A stretch of DNA of 64,000 nucleotides from CAYQTE01 sp964420285 (lineage in GTDB: Bacteria > Planctomycetota > Phycisphaerae > Tepidisphaerales > Tepidisphaeraceae), in contig CAYQTE010000016.1 of NCBI GenBank assembly GCA_964420285.1, positions 1 to 64,000 on the forward strand. The letters run 5' to 3'. Below the pieces are notes generated by a model. That model searched no databases, was not told the DNA's origin, and saw only the letters and a program-made list of their open reading frames with translations. Shown here one piece after another: positions 26,064 through 35,328 of the stretch; the stretch's first letter is position 1, and each line of letters opens with the position of its first letter. The position numbers and the translations under genes are program-made.

Positions 26064-27758
26064 TTACCGTCCCAACGAAGTCCGGCGACCCGTGGTGACG
26101 TTCGAGGGCGCTGCCGGCCGAGCCGGGGTGGCCGGCGACAGAGCCGATTTCGGCACAAACGTATAGGTGATATCGAACTGGGATTCCTCCGCCCGCCCGC
26201 CGGCGACGGTGGCTACGCCGGGGACGGCGCCGACTCCGCCGCCACGACGGCCGCCGCCGCGACCGCCGCCGCGGCCGCCGCGACCAAAGCCGCCGGTGGC
26301 GGTGGCCGCCGCGCCGGTTGTGTCCGCGGGCGCCGTAATGCCGGGGCCGCCGGTGCTGTTGCCGCTCTTGAAATCCAAGTTTATGACGGTCGGCAGCTTG
26401 CGAAGGGCGTCAACAAGCTGCTGGGCTCGCTGAAGGTCGCTGGTACGGCCGGCCAGCTTGATCAGCAGCGATCGCGCGGGCAGCGGCGGAGGGGCGTTCT
26501 TGACGGCGCGCGTCGGTGGAGGCGGCGGTTCCTGCAGGTGGATGCTTGTGACATATGTCAATCCATCGTCAACTCCGGCCTCTACGGTCTTGGTGAGATC
26601 GGCCAGACAGGCGAGATAGCGGGGATCGTGGTTGTACCAGAGCCGGGCCATGGTGATGGTCTTGACGTCGGCTTTGGCACGCATGGTCTGCGGATCCAGC
26701 AGGCTGAGGCTGTGCTGCTGGGCCTGGAGCGCCGCCAGATCCGCCTGCTGCGTCTGGTTCAGTGAAACCATTGCGAATATGACGACCACGACAGTCGCCG
26801 CCGCGCTGTACGTCCAGCGGGGGATTCGAACGACCTTGGGCGGCGCCAAACGCGAGTGGAGGAAATCGACCGGCGGCCCGCTGGGACCGACAGCGCCGGT
26901 TCCCGCCAGCGCCAGTGCGATGGCCGCCGCGTAGCCGTTCACATTCACCTGGCCATTGCCGTTGCTCGAAGCGGTCACGCCCAGGGAGGCGATATCGCCA
27001 GTTCGCACCGGGAAGCCGAGTTGCTGACTGAGGGCCGGGCCATCCAGGCCGGAACCATCCCACAGGACCAGTTCGCGATCGGTGCCGGTGGTTGGGAGAG
27101 TGGAGACCAGCCGTCGCAGTTCGCTGAGGAACGAGGATTGCTGGGCGTTGTAGCGAAGATGGCGGACCGCGGCCGGGACAACCCCGCGCTGGGCCGTCAA
27201 TTCCGATCCGGTCGCCGCAACGGCCAGGACCATGGCGTTTTCGCGGCCGGTTCGAGCGGTGGCTTCACCGAGCGCGACGGCCGAGGGCATGATGGCGGCG
27301 AGCTTGATGCGGGCGACTTCGCAGGCTTTTTCCAGGGCGGTGACGTATTTGCGAGCGGTGGCAACCAGGAGGATCGGCTGGGCCACCTCGGGGTTGCGAT
27401 TATCCACGAAATCGTAGACCAGGTCGGTGATTTCGGAACTGAACTCGACCTCGGCCTGGAGGCGGAGCATGTCGTTTCGGGTCAGTTCATCGGTGACCGG
27501 AGCTTCCTTGGAGCTGACCAGTATCCAGCGAGCCGGCAGGCCGGCGATAGCCACGTTGGCAGTAAAGCCGTCGTCCTTGAGGAACTTGCCCAGAGCCAGG
27601 CCCATGGCCTCGGGCTGATCTGGACCGGCGCCCTGTGGATAGACGAATTCCGCTGTATGACGGACTTCCGGGTGCTCACCACCATGTATTTCGGCAACCA
27701 GGAGCGAATGCTCGCCGATGGCCAATCCCAAGACTTTGTTATACCGCAGCGCTTTCAC
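26064..27758 (-). CDS. gspL: GspL/PilM-PilN-like inner-membrane T2SS component
   Basis: There are 564 residues from a GTG at 27758 (GGGTGG upstream). The first 320 residues form an actin-like cytoplasmic domain (VLGLAIGEHSLLVAEI, LPARWILVSSKEAP, VYDFVDNRN, ILLVATARKYV). A transmembrane helix (YSAAATVVVVIFAMVSL) and a periplasmic part (RSLLIKLAGRTSDLQRAQQL) follow. This is the GspL layout, which recruits the GspE ATPase to the membrane. A Gly/Arg-rich stretch (FGRGGRGGGRGGGRRGGG) is inserted near the C-terminus before a final strand, an unusual addition shared with other proteins of this operon. Confidence 0.78.
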   Translation of the reverse strand: MKALRYNKVLGLAIGEHSLLVAEIHGGEHPEVRHTAEFVYPQGAGPDQPEAMGLALGKFLKDDGFTANVAIAGLPARWILVSSKEAPVTDELTRNDMLRLQAEVEFSSEITDLVYDFVDNRNPEVAQPILLVATARKYVTALEKACEVARIKLAAIMPSAVALGEATARTGRENAMVLAVAATGSELTAQRGVVPAAVRHLRYNAQQSSFLSELRRLVSTLPTTGTDRELVLWDGSGLDGPALSQQLGFPVRTGDIASLGVTASSNGNGQVNVNGYAAAIALALAGTGAVGPSGPPVDFLHSRLAPPKVVRIPRWTYSAAATVVVVIFAMVSLNQTQQADLAALQAQQHSLSLLDPQTMRAKADVKTITMARLWYNHDPRYLACLADLTKTVEAGVDDGLTYVTSIHLQEPPPPPTRAVKNAPPPLPARSLLIKLAGRTSDLQRAQQLVDALRKLPTVINLDFKSGNSTGGPGITAPADTTGAAATATGGFGRGGRGGGRGGGRRGGGVGAVPGVATVAGGRAEESQFDITYTFVPKSALSPATPARPAAPSNVTTGRRTSLGR

Positions 27759-27835
27759 GAGCCACCCGCCTGTGTAATTAAATCGCCCCCGCGTCCAGTC
27801 ACAACTCAACAATCAAGCAAGACGTAACCTGTTTC

Positions 27836-29443
27836 CTAGAAAGACATTATGCCCTCATCCGGATTGTTGGGACCGTTGATGTCGATCCCATCACCATTTT
27901 GCAAATCCACCAAAATCTGAGGATCGAGCGGCCAGCCCAGATCGGTCAAATCCTTTCGATAGACGATCTGCGCCGGTATTGTCCGCGCGTCCACTACAAT
28001 ACGTACCCTCTTGAAGCCCCGTCCGTTGCCAGACACGGCCACGATATCCGCGGAATATTGAAACGACCGGCCGGTGATCAACGGTGCCAAGGCCGAAAGC
28101 TGGGCCGTCGTCAGGTCGGTTAACGTGCCAAAAACCCAGGTGCAATCCATATCGGCCGGTGTACCGTTGGTGACGATCGTCCCCTGGCGGGTATCGACGA
28201 TGTTTTGGGCATCGGCAAGGCTCAGGCTCGTCCCGCCGGGCAGGGGCAGGCAGGCCAAGACTTCGGCCGGGGCGGTATTCGCATTGACCAGGCCGGTGGT
28301 TGTTGTCGTCGTGGTACTACTGCCGCCGCCACCACCACCGCCACCACCACCGGTTGTGGATGCGGTGGGGTTGAGGTAGTCCTCGATAAGCGCAAACTGC
28401 TCGGGGGCCAAGCCCGCAGTGGTCATGGCGGTGTAGATCGTATACAGATTGGTTGTCGTGGTAGTGGTCGTGCCGGCCGCTCCGCCCGCCGCTCCACCGC
28501 CCCGTCCGCCGGCTCCAGCGCCGCCACCGGTGGTGCCGCCGGCCGCACTGGCGATCGTTTGCGCCTGGCTGGCCGACACGCCCGCGTAATTCTGCAACAG
28601 GGTGCTCAGATTTGACGTGCTGGCGGTCATTCGGGGGGTGATGAGGTCGCTGGCCAGGCTGGATGGATCGATGCTGTAGACGGTCACGTCATTGTAGAAC
28701 CCACGCTCGCTGTCTTCGGTTCCGCCCATCGACAGCGTTGGCGTCTGCATGCCCAGCATGCTCGAGTTCAAGCCCAGGCCGTTGCTTTCATTGGCGATTG
28801 CCCGTTCGTCGTCCGTGACCACGCCGTTATGATCGATGTCCATGCCCCAGAGAAGGTCGGGAGTGATCTGGGACACCAGAAGCAGCTCCTCAACCGACTC
28901 GAATGGCGCGTTCTTGGGCTCATAGGGTGGATTGAGCTCCTCGTAATACTCGGCCGTGTCGCCGTCGGCGTTGGGAGTTGCCGTTGCGCTGCTTCTCCAG
29001 TTGATGATCGAGCCGCAGGCCTCGGTTTCATCGGACATGCCGGGGAGCAGTTCCAGGGAGGCTTCGGAGGCCTTATTGATATTGATCTTGCCGCATTCAT
29101 CTGTAATGCCAAAGGCGTAATAGTCATCCCCTTCCTGGCTGGGGGTAAGGATCCAGTAATATCCATCGCCGACGGGCACGGCATTGGCCGGATATTGCGT
29201 GATCAGCAGCCCATCGCCGGGATAGCTTTCGCAGAGGTTGAGCATCCATTGTTCGACGCCCTGCTCGATGGCATCGGCCTGGAGATAACCCACGCGGTTG
29301 GCGGCGGACATCGCTTCGGCCCGCATGTTCATGCAGAACACCAGCGTCAGGCTGCCCAGAATCAGCATGACCCCGATGGCGACGATGAAAATCGCACCAC
29401 GGCGGCGGCGATCTTCACGGCGGCGAATCTGGCGACGGGTCAT
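27836..29443 (-). CDS. gspK: GspK, minor pseudopilin
   Basis: There are 535 residues from the ATG at 29443, GGAGG nine bases upstream, two bases after the gspJ stop. A basic leader and pilin-type hydrophobic helix (GAIFIVAIGVMLILGSLTLV) are followed by the GspK alpha-helical domain with helix-hairpin-helix-like segments (KININKASEASLELLPGM and LVNANTAPAEVLACLP). GspK caps the pseudopilus tip with GspI and GspJ. At 535 residues it is longer than usual (about 330), because of two Gly/Thr-rich inserts near residues 294-335 and 354-385, including runs of six or seven Thr and ten Gly. Confidence 0.82.
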   Translation of the reverse strand: MTRRQIRRREDRRRRGAIFIVAIGVMLILGSLTLVFCMNMRAEAMSAANRVGYLQADAIEQGVEQWMLNLCESYPGDGLLITQYPANAVPVGDGYYWILTPSQEGDDYYAFGITDECGKININKASEASLELLPGMSDETEACGSIINWRSSATATPNADGDTAEYYEELNPPYEPKNAPFESVEELLLVSQITPDLLWGMDIDHNGVVTDDERAIANESNGLGLNSSMLGMQTPTLSMGGTEDSERGFYNDVTVYSIDPSSLASDLITPRMTASTSNLSTLLQNYAGVSASQAQTIASAAGGTTGGGAGAGGRGGGAAGGAAGTTTTTTTNLYTIYTAMTTAGLAPEQFALIEDYLNPTASTTGGGGGGGGGGSSTTTTTTTGLVNANTAPAEVLACLPLPGGTSLSLADAQNIVDTRQGTIVTNGTPADMDCTWVFGTLTDLTTAQLSALAPLITGRSFQYSADIVAVSGNGRGFKRVRIVVDARTIPAQIVYRKDLTDLGWPLDPQILVDLQNGDGIDINGPNNPDEGIMSF

Positions 29444-29445
29444 GG

Positions 29446-30363
29446 TCACAGCCCTCCCAACGTGTCGCCGCCGTTGGCGCCGGAGCCGCCAATCTGCGGA
29501 TTGATGCTGCTGTCGAACGTCACCCCGGAACATGGCAGCGTGAAGACGCGGGAAAATGTCAAGACTCGATCGGGGTCTTGGGCCGTCGGCCGAAGCAGCG
29601 CCAGCGTCACCTGCACCGCCGCCGGCAAATCGTTGTTATTTTCGGTGGAATCCCACGTGTCGGTCCAGTCCTCGCCGTCGTAATATTGGCAGGCGAATTC
29701 CACGACGCCACGGCAAACGATCTCTTCGTCGGGCGTCACGTCGTTGATGGGATCGTCGTCCAGCAGGTCGCGCGTGGTCAGCCGCACCAGAGCCGGCGTC
29801 GTGCCGCCGGTGACCAGATCCGGCACTTCATCCACCGTGTATTCCACCTGTTTGATCTCGCTGTTGGCGCCAATATCCTGCGGGCTGTCGGCTGTGGTGA
29901 AAAAGACGATGTCATCGACCTCGGCGCTGAGCTGAATCAGGCCCGTGGATCCGCCGACAAACGGGCCGGCGAGGTTTCCCGACGTCGTGGCCGAGGTGCT
30001 GCCACTGGTTGTGCCGCTGGTCGTGCCACTGGTGATGGTGGGTGTGGTGGCGCCGATGCTGTCCATGCCGGTGCCCAGCGAGGAGACGCTGTAAGCGTAG
30101 GTGGTTGTCAGTGCCGACGCCGACGGCGTGACAGCGCTCTGGAAATCGGCACGGAGCATCTCCATGGCAATCTCCGCGGTGCGTGGCGGTTCCAGAACCC
30201 GATCCGCCGCCGCCTTGGCGGTGTACGCGATCTTCAGCGATCTCACCAGAGAGACGGTGAGAATCGCCGCCATGAACAGGGCCAGGAGCAACTCAATGAG
30301 CGTGAAGCCCGAGTTGCGCCTGGCGAAGTTGTGACGCCGCTGAATCATGAATCTCGAATCCAT
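29446..30363 (-). CDS. gspJ: GspJ, minor pseudopilin
   Basis: There are about 305 residues from the ATG at 30363; an ATG at 30348 or a TTG at 30369 are alternatives because no start has ideal ribosome-site spacing. A type IV prepilin cleavage motif (NSGFTLIELLLALF) is followed by the GspJ-type beta-rich domain (EPPRTAEIAMEMLRADFQSA, VDDIVFFTTAD, VEFACQYYDGEDWTDTWDS, LPAAVQVTLALL). The protein carries a Ser/Gly/Thr-rich insert (TSGTTSGTTSGSTSATTSG). It works in the pseudopilus tip complex. The gene follows gspI with only six bases between stop and start. Confidence 0.82.
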   Translation of the reverse strand: MDSRFMIQRRHNFARRNSGFTLIELLLALFMAAILTVSLVRSLKIAYTAKAAADRVLEPPRTAEIAMEMLRADFQSAVTPSASALTTTYAYSVSSLGTGMDSIGATTPTITSGTTSGTTSGSTSATTSGNLAGPFVGGSTGLIQLSAEVDDIVFFTTADSPQDIGANSEIKQVEYTVDEVPDLVTGGTTPALVRLTTRDLLDDDPINDVTPDEEIVCRGVVEFACQYYDGEDWTDTWDSTENNNDLPAAVQVTLALLRPTAQDPDRVLTFSRVFTLPCSGVTFDSSINPQIGGSGANGGDTLGGL

Positions 30364-30369
30364 CTCCAA

Positions 30370-30903
30370 TCAACCACCAACCGTCGTTCCCGTACTGCTT
30401 GAACTGGTACTCCCGTTCTGCAGGTTCTCCTGGTAGGTCTCGTACTGGCCGTACCGATCGTACACCAGGGTTGACAGTGATATCGATTCCTCATCGCGGC
30501 CGTTTTTCGATGGCCAATACACGAACAGATCAAGCTGATAGACGGTCTGGGTCAAATCCGAGGACCAGGCCGTCACATCGGCGTGCCAGGTGTAATCGGC
30601 CGCCCACGCCTGGCTGGGATCGTTGCTTTCGAAATTGCCGTCCAGAATTCCGTTGTTCCAGTCTGCGCTGCTGAGGAGATAGTTCAACTGCATCTCGGCC
30701 AGCCCGGTGGCTTCCGTGCGCCGCCGGGCCATGTCCGCCACGCCGCTGGCCAGGCTGATGCCTTCCATGATCACCGGCAGGAGGATTGCCATCAGCAGCA
30801 TCGTGGCCAGCACCTCAGCGAGCGTGAAGCCGGCCAGCGCCTGGCCCCCGCGCCGGGGGACGGGCGGGCGACTGCGGGAAAAGCGGGCGGAAACTGCGGT
30901 CAT
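30370..30903 (-). CDS. gspI: GspI, minor pseudopilin
   Basis: There are 177 residues from the ATG at 30903, which overlaps the gspH stop as ATGA. A prepilin motif ALAGFTLAEVLATMLLMAIL has the conserved Gly-Phe and Glu+5. The body (RTEATGLAEMQLNYLLSSAD, SSDLTQTVYQLDLFVYW) fits GspI, with the usual WP-like C-terminal strand pattern. A Ser/Thr/Gly tail ends the protein. GspI nucleates pseudopilus assembly with GspJ and GspK. Confidence 0.78.
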   Translation of the reverse strand: MTAVSARFSRSRPPVPRRGGQALAGFTLAEVLATMLLMAILLPVIMEGISLASGVADMARRRTEATGLAEMQLNYLLSSADWNNGILDGNFESNDPSQAWAADYTWHADVTAWSSDLTQTVYQLDLFVYWPSKNGRDEESISLSTLVYDRYGQYETYQENLQNGSTSSSSTGTTVGG

Positions 30904-31526
30904 TCGGTCTGCCCAATTGAGTTGACGATCTGAAATCCCTCGGTCTCCGATTGACAAACCACGTAGAAACTGTTGCCGCCCCCGGCGCTGTTGATCACCT
31001 GGATAATCGCCGGATCGGTACGGCCGCTGGATCGAAACTCGATGTAGTCGCCGTCGCGCTCATCGGAATTCTGCAGGGTCTGCGCGCCCGACATATTCAG
31101 GCCGCTGCCGCCGGTGTCGGCGGCCTGGCCGAACTGTGGCAGCGTTTCCACCTGCGGCTCGACTTTCAGCGTCACATCGACGCCATCGGGCAGGGTGTAG
31201 AGCAGGCCGAAATCGTTGTTCGGAGGCGTGTATGAATCGCCGTCCTGCGCCACCAGTTGGACCAGCCGGTGCTCGAAATCAAAGACCAAGCGGTAATTGC
31301 GTCCCTCGCTCATGGCGTGTGTCCGGCCGTAATTCGTCAGACTCTGCATGAGCGTCGCCACGTCGCTGGTCTTGCGGCTCTTAGTAAAGCCGGTAAACGA
31401 CGGGGCGACCATCCACAGGAACAGCGTCATGATGAACATCACCATGATGAGTTCCATCAAGGTGAACCCGCCGCCTCGGTGGCGGCGGGCTCGCGATGAC
31501 GCTGGTTGGTTGGAACACTCCCGCAT
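30900..31526 (-). CDS. gspH: GspH, minor pseudopilin
   Basis: The protein has 208 residues. The leader ends RRHRGGGFTLMELIMVMFIM, a prepilin peptidase site with Glu+5. The body (TSDVATLMQSLTNYGRTHAM, NYRLVFDFEHRLVQL, DGDYIEFRSSGRTDPAIIQV) fits the GspH/FimT domain, which has an N-terminal helix and beta-sandwich. It links the tip complex to the GspG shaft. No strong ribosome site is seen; a 66-base gap separates it from gspG. Confidence 0.8.
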   Translation of the reverse strand: MRECSNQPASSRARRHRGGGFTLMELIMVMFIMTLFLWMVAPSFTGFTKSRKTSDVATLMQSLTNYGRTHAMSEGRNYRLVFDFEHRLVQLVAQDGDSYTPPNNDFGLLYTLPDGVDVTLKVEPQVETLPQFGQAADTGGSGLNMSGAQTLQNSDERDGDYIEFRSSGRTDPAIIQVINSAGGGNSFYVVCQSETEGFQIVNSIGQTE

Positions 31527-31592
31527 GTCTGGCTCACTTACGCGATCCCGGCAGGGCCGGCTTCCACGCGACAGAATCCCTGGCAGCGATCA

Positions 31593-32015
31593 TCAGTGAT
31601 CGTTGGGGATGTCATCGCCGCCGCCTTCAACGCCGTCGGGCCCACAGGAGAAGAGATCGTAATCCTTACCGTTGGTGCCCGGGCAACGATAAACATACGC
31701 GTTGCCAAACGGGTCCGGCGGCACCTTGTCGATATACGCGTGCCCTGAGGCGGACGCGTTCAACAGTTGGGCCAGGCCCTGTTCCGTGGTCGGGTAGCTG
31801 CCGTTGTCAATCTCATAGGCGTCCAGAGCGACCTTCAAATTCGATACGTCCGTTTGAGCGGCCGTTATTTTCGCCTGCAGGGCACGGCCGGTGAATTTCG
31901 GCACGACCACGGCGGCAAGGATTGCCAGAATCACCATGACCAGCAACAGCTCGATCAACGTGAAACCGGCAACCGCCGAGCGCTCCATGCGCCTTTTCAT
32001 GTTCATCTCTTTCAT
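31593..32015 (-). CDS. gspG: GspG, major pseudopilin
   Basis: The protein has 140 residues from the ATG at 32015 (AGAGGTG upstream). The leader has MKRRMERSAVAGFTLIELLL with the Gly/Phe cleavage site and Glu+5. The signature LDAYEIDNGSYPTTEQGLAQ and the C-terminal calcium-loop region (PPDPFGNAYVYRCPGTNGKD, FSCGPDGVEGGGDDIPN) are typical of GspG. It polymerises into the T2SS pseudopilus. Length is normal for the family, and it is one of the few proteins of this operon without a low-complexity insert. Confidence 0.95.
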   Translation of the reverse strand: MKEMNMKRRMERSAVAGFTLIELLLVMVILAILAAVVVPKFTGRALQAKITAAQTDVSNLKVALDAYEIDNGSYPTTEQGLAQLLNASASGHAYIDKVPPDPFGNAYVYRCPGTNGKDYDLFSCGPDGVEGGGDDIPNDH

Positions 32016-32052
32016 GACTGCACCTCTATAAAAAAGTTCGTTCGCATCCATA

Positions 32053-33303
32053 TCAGGTGTGGATCAGTTCCTGCAGGTTGAACACCGGCAGCAGCATTCC
32101 CACAACGATTGTCCCGATGATCGCCGCCATCAGGAACAGCATGAGGGGTTCCAGGATCGACACCAGCATGCGCAACTGCCGGTCCAGGTCACCCTCATAC
32201 GACGTAGCCAGCCGGACGAGCTCTTTATCCAGCCGGCCCGTTTCCTCGGCGACCGCTATCATTTCTACAACCGAAGGCGGGAAAAGTTTTACATTACCTT
32301 CAAGACTTTTGGATAATGCCGTTCCCTGCTGAACCTGTTCGATTGAACTGGCGACCGTGTCCTGAAGCGTCTGATTGCCCAAAGCCTCGCGCGCCACGCG
32401 CAACGCAGCCACCAGCGGCACGCCCGCGCCCACCAGCGTGCCAAGCATCCGCGCAAACCGCACCAGGGCAAAATGCGCCAACACGGTCCCCAGCACCGGG
32501 GCGGCCAGCATGATCTCCTCGACCTTGCGCCGGCCATCCTGCGTTGCCATCGCGCGGCGGAAGGTAATGACGATTGCCACGATCCCGCCGAGAACCAGCA
32601 GGCCGTAACGGGAATTGATCGTGTTGCTGACGAGAATGATCGCCTGCGTAAGAGCCGGCAGATTGCCGCCGAACTGAGTGAAAATCAGGCTGAACCGCGG
32701 AATGAAGAAATACATGAGGAAGAAGACGACCATCACCGCCAGGCAGGCCAGCAGGCAGGGATAGATCATCGCCGCCTTGACCTTGCCCTTGAGATCGGCT
32801 TCGCGCTCACGGAATTCGGCGATCTGGCTGAGCACCACGTCGAGAAATCCGCCCGCCTCGCCGGCTCGCACCATTGCCACATACACGCTGGTGAATGTCC
32901 GCGGGAACTTGGCCATGGCGTCCGCCAGGGCCGTGCCTCCCACCACGTCGTCGTGAACAGCGCCCCACAGTTCCTTGGCGGTTCCGGCCGGGGCCTCGCG
33001 CCGCAGCAGGCTCAGCGACCGAGCCAGCGGCACGCCGCCGGCCAGCAGGTTTGCCAGTTCGCGCGTGAAGGACTCGATGGCCTTTTGCGAGATACGGCCC
33101 TTGCCCAGCCCCGGAGCGGCCGCCGCCTGGGCGGCGTCGGCCACCTTCTTGGCCGCCGCCATGTCCTTGGTCTCGTTGATGGTGATCGGCGCCAAGCCCT
33201 GTTTGGACATGGTCGCCAATGCCGCGGGGCGGGAATCGGCGTTCAATGTGCCGCTGGTCCGACGTCCCTCTTTACTCAGGGCGGTATAAGCATAGACGGG
33301 CAT
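32053..33303 (-). CDS. gspF: GspF, T2SS inner-membrane platform protein
   Basis: The protein has 416 residues from the ATG at 33303 (AAAGG upstream). It starts MPVYAYTALSKEGRRTSGTL, the GspF/PilC-type opening. It contains two homologous GspF domains (FTRELANLLAGGVPLARSLS and FARMLGTLVGAGVPLVAALR), each with a VRAGEAGG or VAEETGRL motif, and transmembrane helices after each. GspF is the multi-spanning inner-membrane component that interacts with GspE and GspL. Between gspE and gspG in the same orientation, it gives the canonical E-F-G order. Confidence 0.95.
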   Translation of the reverse strand: MPVYAYTALSKEGRRTSGTLNADSRPAALATMSKQGLAPITINETKDMAAAKKVADAAQAAAAPGLGKGRISQKAIESFTRELANLLAGGVPLARSLSLLRREAPAGTAKELWGAVHDDVVGGTALADAMAKFPRTFTSVYVAMVRAGEAGGFLDVVLSQIAEFREREADLKGKVKAAMIYPCLLACLAVMVVFFLMYFFIPRFSLIFTQFGGNLPALTQAIILVSNTINSRYGLLVLGGIVAIVITFRRAMATQDGRRKVEEIMLAAPVLGTVLAHFALVRFARMLGTLVGAGVPLVAALRVAREALGNQTLQDTVASSIEQVQQGTALSKSLEGNVKLFPPSVVEMIAVAEETGRLDKELVRLATSYEGDLDRQLRMLVSILEPLMLFLMAAIIGTIVVGMLLPVFNLQELIHT

Positions 33304-33407
33304 ACAGTTCAACCTTTGGACTTTTTGCCTGGCTTTCGGTCCGGCCGAGGCTGCCACTGGACACAGAATCGGACTTGTTGCGGATTATTCTGCAAATCGC
33401 ACCGCGG

Positions 33408-35165
33408 TCAACCCGCGGCCGCCGCCGCCGCGCCAGCCACCTGCTGGTCATGGTCGGTCGTCAAGTCCTCTTCCTTAGTCATACGGAGAACTTCCTCGGC
33501 CGTTGTCTTCCCTTCGCGAATCAGTCGCCAGCCGTCCTTGCGCAGACTCGCCATTCCCTGCGCCACGGCAACCTTGCGGATATCGCGTGAGCTGGCCCTT
33601 TCGAGGATCAAGGCGTGAATTTCATCGCTCATGGGCATCATTTCGAACACACCCTGGCGGCCGCGATACCCCGAATCGTGGCAGGCACGGCATCCCTTGC
33701 CCTTGTAAATGACGTCCGGAACGACGCTGCCGAATTCCGACTTGAGCTTATCGACATCGCTCTGCGGAACCGGTTCCTTGCATTTGGAGCAGATCAGACG
33801 CACCAGTCGCTGGGCCATGACCATTTCCAGCGTGGATGCGACCAGGTAGGGTTCGACGCCCATATCCACCAGTCGCGTGGTGGCGCCGGGGGCGTCGTTG
33901 GTATGCAGTGTACTGAATACGAGGTGTCCGGTCAGAGACGCCTGCACCGCGATATCCGCCGTTTCGCGGTCGCGGATCTCGCCGATCAGCACCACGTCCG
34001 GGTCATGGCGCAGAATGGCGCGAAGGCCGGCGCCGAACGTCAGGCCGGCTTTCAAATTCACCTGAATCTGGTTGATTCCCACCAACTGGTATTCCACCGG
34101 ATCTTCGATCGTGACAATCTTCAGGTCGGTCTTGTTGATCCTGGACAGGCCGGCGTACAGCGTAGTGGTTTTGCCCGAACCGGTCGGGCCGGTCACCAGG
34201 ATAATTCCGTGCGGCAGGTCCAGAACGCGTTCCCAGACGGTCATATCGCGCTTGCCGAATCCAAGGTGTTCCAGGCCCAGAATCGCGTCGCCGCGGTCCA
34301 GAATACGCAGCACCACCGCCTCGCCGTGAATCATTGGAATCACGCTGACGCGGAGGTCGATTTCGCGTCCGGCGACTTTCAAGCGAATGCGCCCGTCCTG
34401 CGGCACGCGCTTCTCGGCGATATCCAGTTTGCTCAGAATCTTGATACGCGACACGATGGCCGCGTGGAATTTTCGAACCTGCGGGGGGATGTTGGCTTCA
34501 ACCAGCACGCCGTCAACACGATAGCGCACTCGCAGTGAATCCTCGAACGGCTCGACGTGAACGTCGGTCGCCCGGATTTCCAGGGCTTCGGCCATGATCT
34601 GGTTGACGAACTTGATGATCGACGCATCGTGGGCGGCCGACGTCAGGTCGAGGTTCTCGTCGATATCCTCGACAACCGCGACTTCGTCGCTGGTGCCGAT
34701 GCCCATCTTCTGGAGGGTGTCGGCCCCGACGCCCAGGTGCGTCTTGATGAAGCGGTCGATTTCCGTCGAGACCGCCAGAACGGGATGGATTTCCAATCCG
34801 GTGGCCAGCCGCAATTCATCAAGCCCCGCCACGTCGAACACGCGGCTGGTGACGATCTCGGCGCCGGTGCCGTTGCCGGCCTTGTCCGACAGCGGCATGA
34901 GCCGGCGGTCCAGCAGGATGCGGGCCGGGTATTTCGCCAGTTGCTCCTTGCTGGGAGCGCGGGCGGCGCCGTCCTTTTCCAGGTCCAGGAACGGAAGGTC
35001 GTAATATTTGGCAAGGAAGCGAAGAACCTTCTCCTCAACGACGTTGGGGGCGGCCTTGATCGCGTCGTCCAGAGATTTCCCATTGGCCACCGACGCATTC
35101 ACTTCGCGGGCCGCGTCAGGGGTTAACAGCCCTTCGGTTGTCAGTATCGATACGATTTCTTGCAC
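33408..35165 (-). CDS. gspE: GspE, T2SS assembly ATPase
   Basis: The protein has 585 residues starting at a GTG at 35165. The N-terminal GspE_N-type domain (KYYDLPFLDLEKDGAA) is followed by the secretion ATPase core: Walker A GPTGSGKTTT (near residue 323), an Asp box, Walker B VVLIGEIRDRETAD (near 390), and the zinc tetracysteine CSKC ... CRACH (near 457 and 490). It powers the pseudopilus from the cytoplasm. As first gene of the minus-strand operon it marks the promoter side; the 163-base gap upstream to the Gly-rich gene is the likely promoter region, although no convincing -35/-10 pair was assigned. The C-terminus ends in an Ala-rich tail. Confidence 0.95.
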   Translation of the reverse strand: MQEIVSILTTEGLLTPDAAREVNASVANGKSLDDAIKAAPNVVEEKVLRFLAKYYDLPFLDLEKDGAARAPSKEQLAKYPARILLDRRLMPLSDKAGNGTGAEIVTSRVFDVAGLDELRLATGLEIHPVLAVSTEIDRFIKTHLGVGADTLQKMGIGTSDEVAVVEDIDENLDLTSAAHDASIIKFVNQIMAEALEIRATDVHVEPFEDSLRVRYRVDGVLVEANIPPQVRKFHAAIVSRIKILSKLDIAEKRVPQDGRIRLKVAGREIDLRVSVIPMIHGEAVVLRILDRGDAILGLEHLGFGKRDMTVWERVLDLPHGIILVTGPTGSGKTTTLYAGLSRINKTDLKIVTIEDPVEYQLVGINQIQVNLKAGLTFGAGLRAILRHDPDVVLIGEIRDRETADIAVQASLTGHLVFSTLHTNDAPGATTRLVDMGVEPYLVASTLEMVMAQRLVRLICSKCKEPVPQSDVDKLKSEFGSVVPDVIYKGKGCRACHDSGYRGRQGVFEMMPMSDEIHALILERASSRDIRKVAVAQGMASLRKDGWRLIREGKTTAEEVLRMTKEEDLTTDHDQQVAGAAAAAAG

Positions 35166-35328
35166 AGCTCTCGTTATCCTTTACCGCTGTCCTGGCGCGG
35201 CCCCGGCGGATTGGAACAACATCCGGCGGGCGGCACAGCCCGCATACACGGGCCTTCCCATTCGGGGGCCGCCGTCCGACCCGCCCGGCATCGCTTGCGG
35301 CCTCCGCGGGGCCGCGGCACGATTCACC

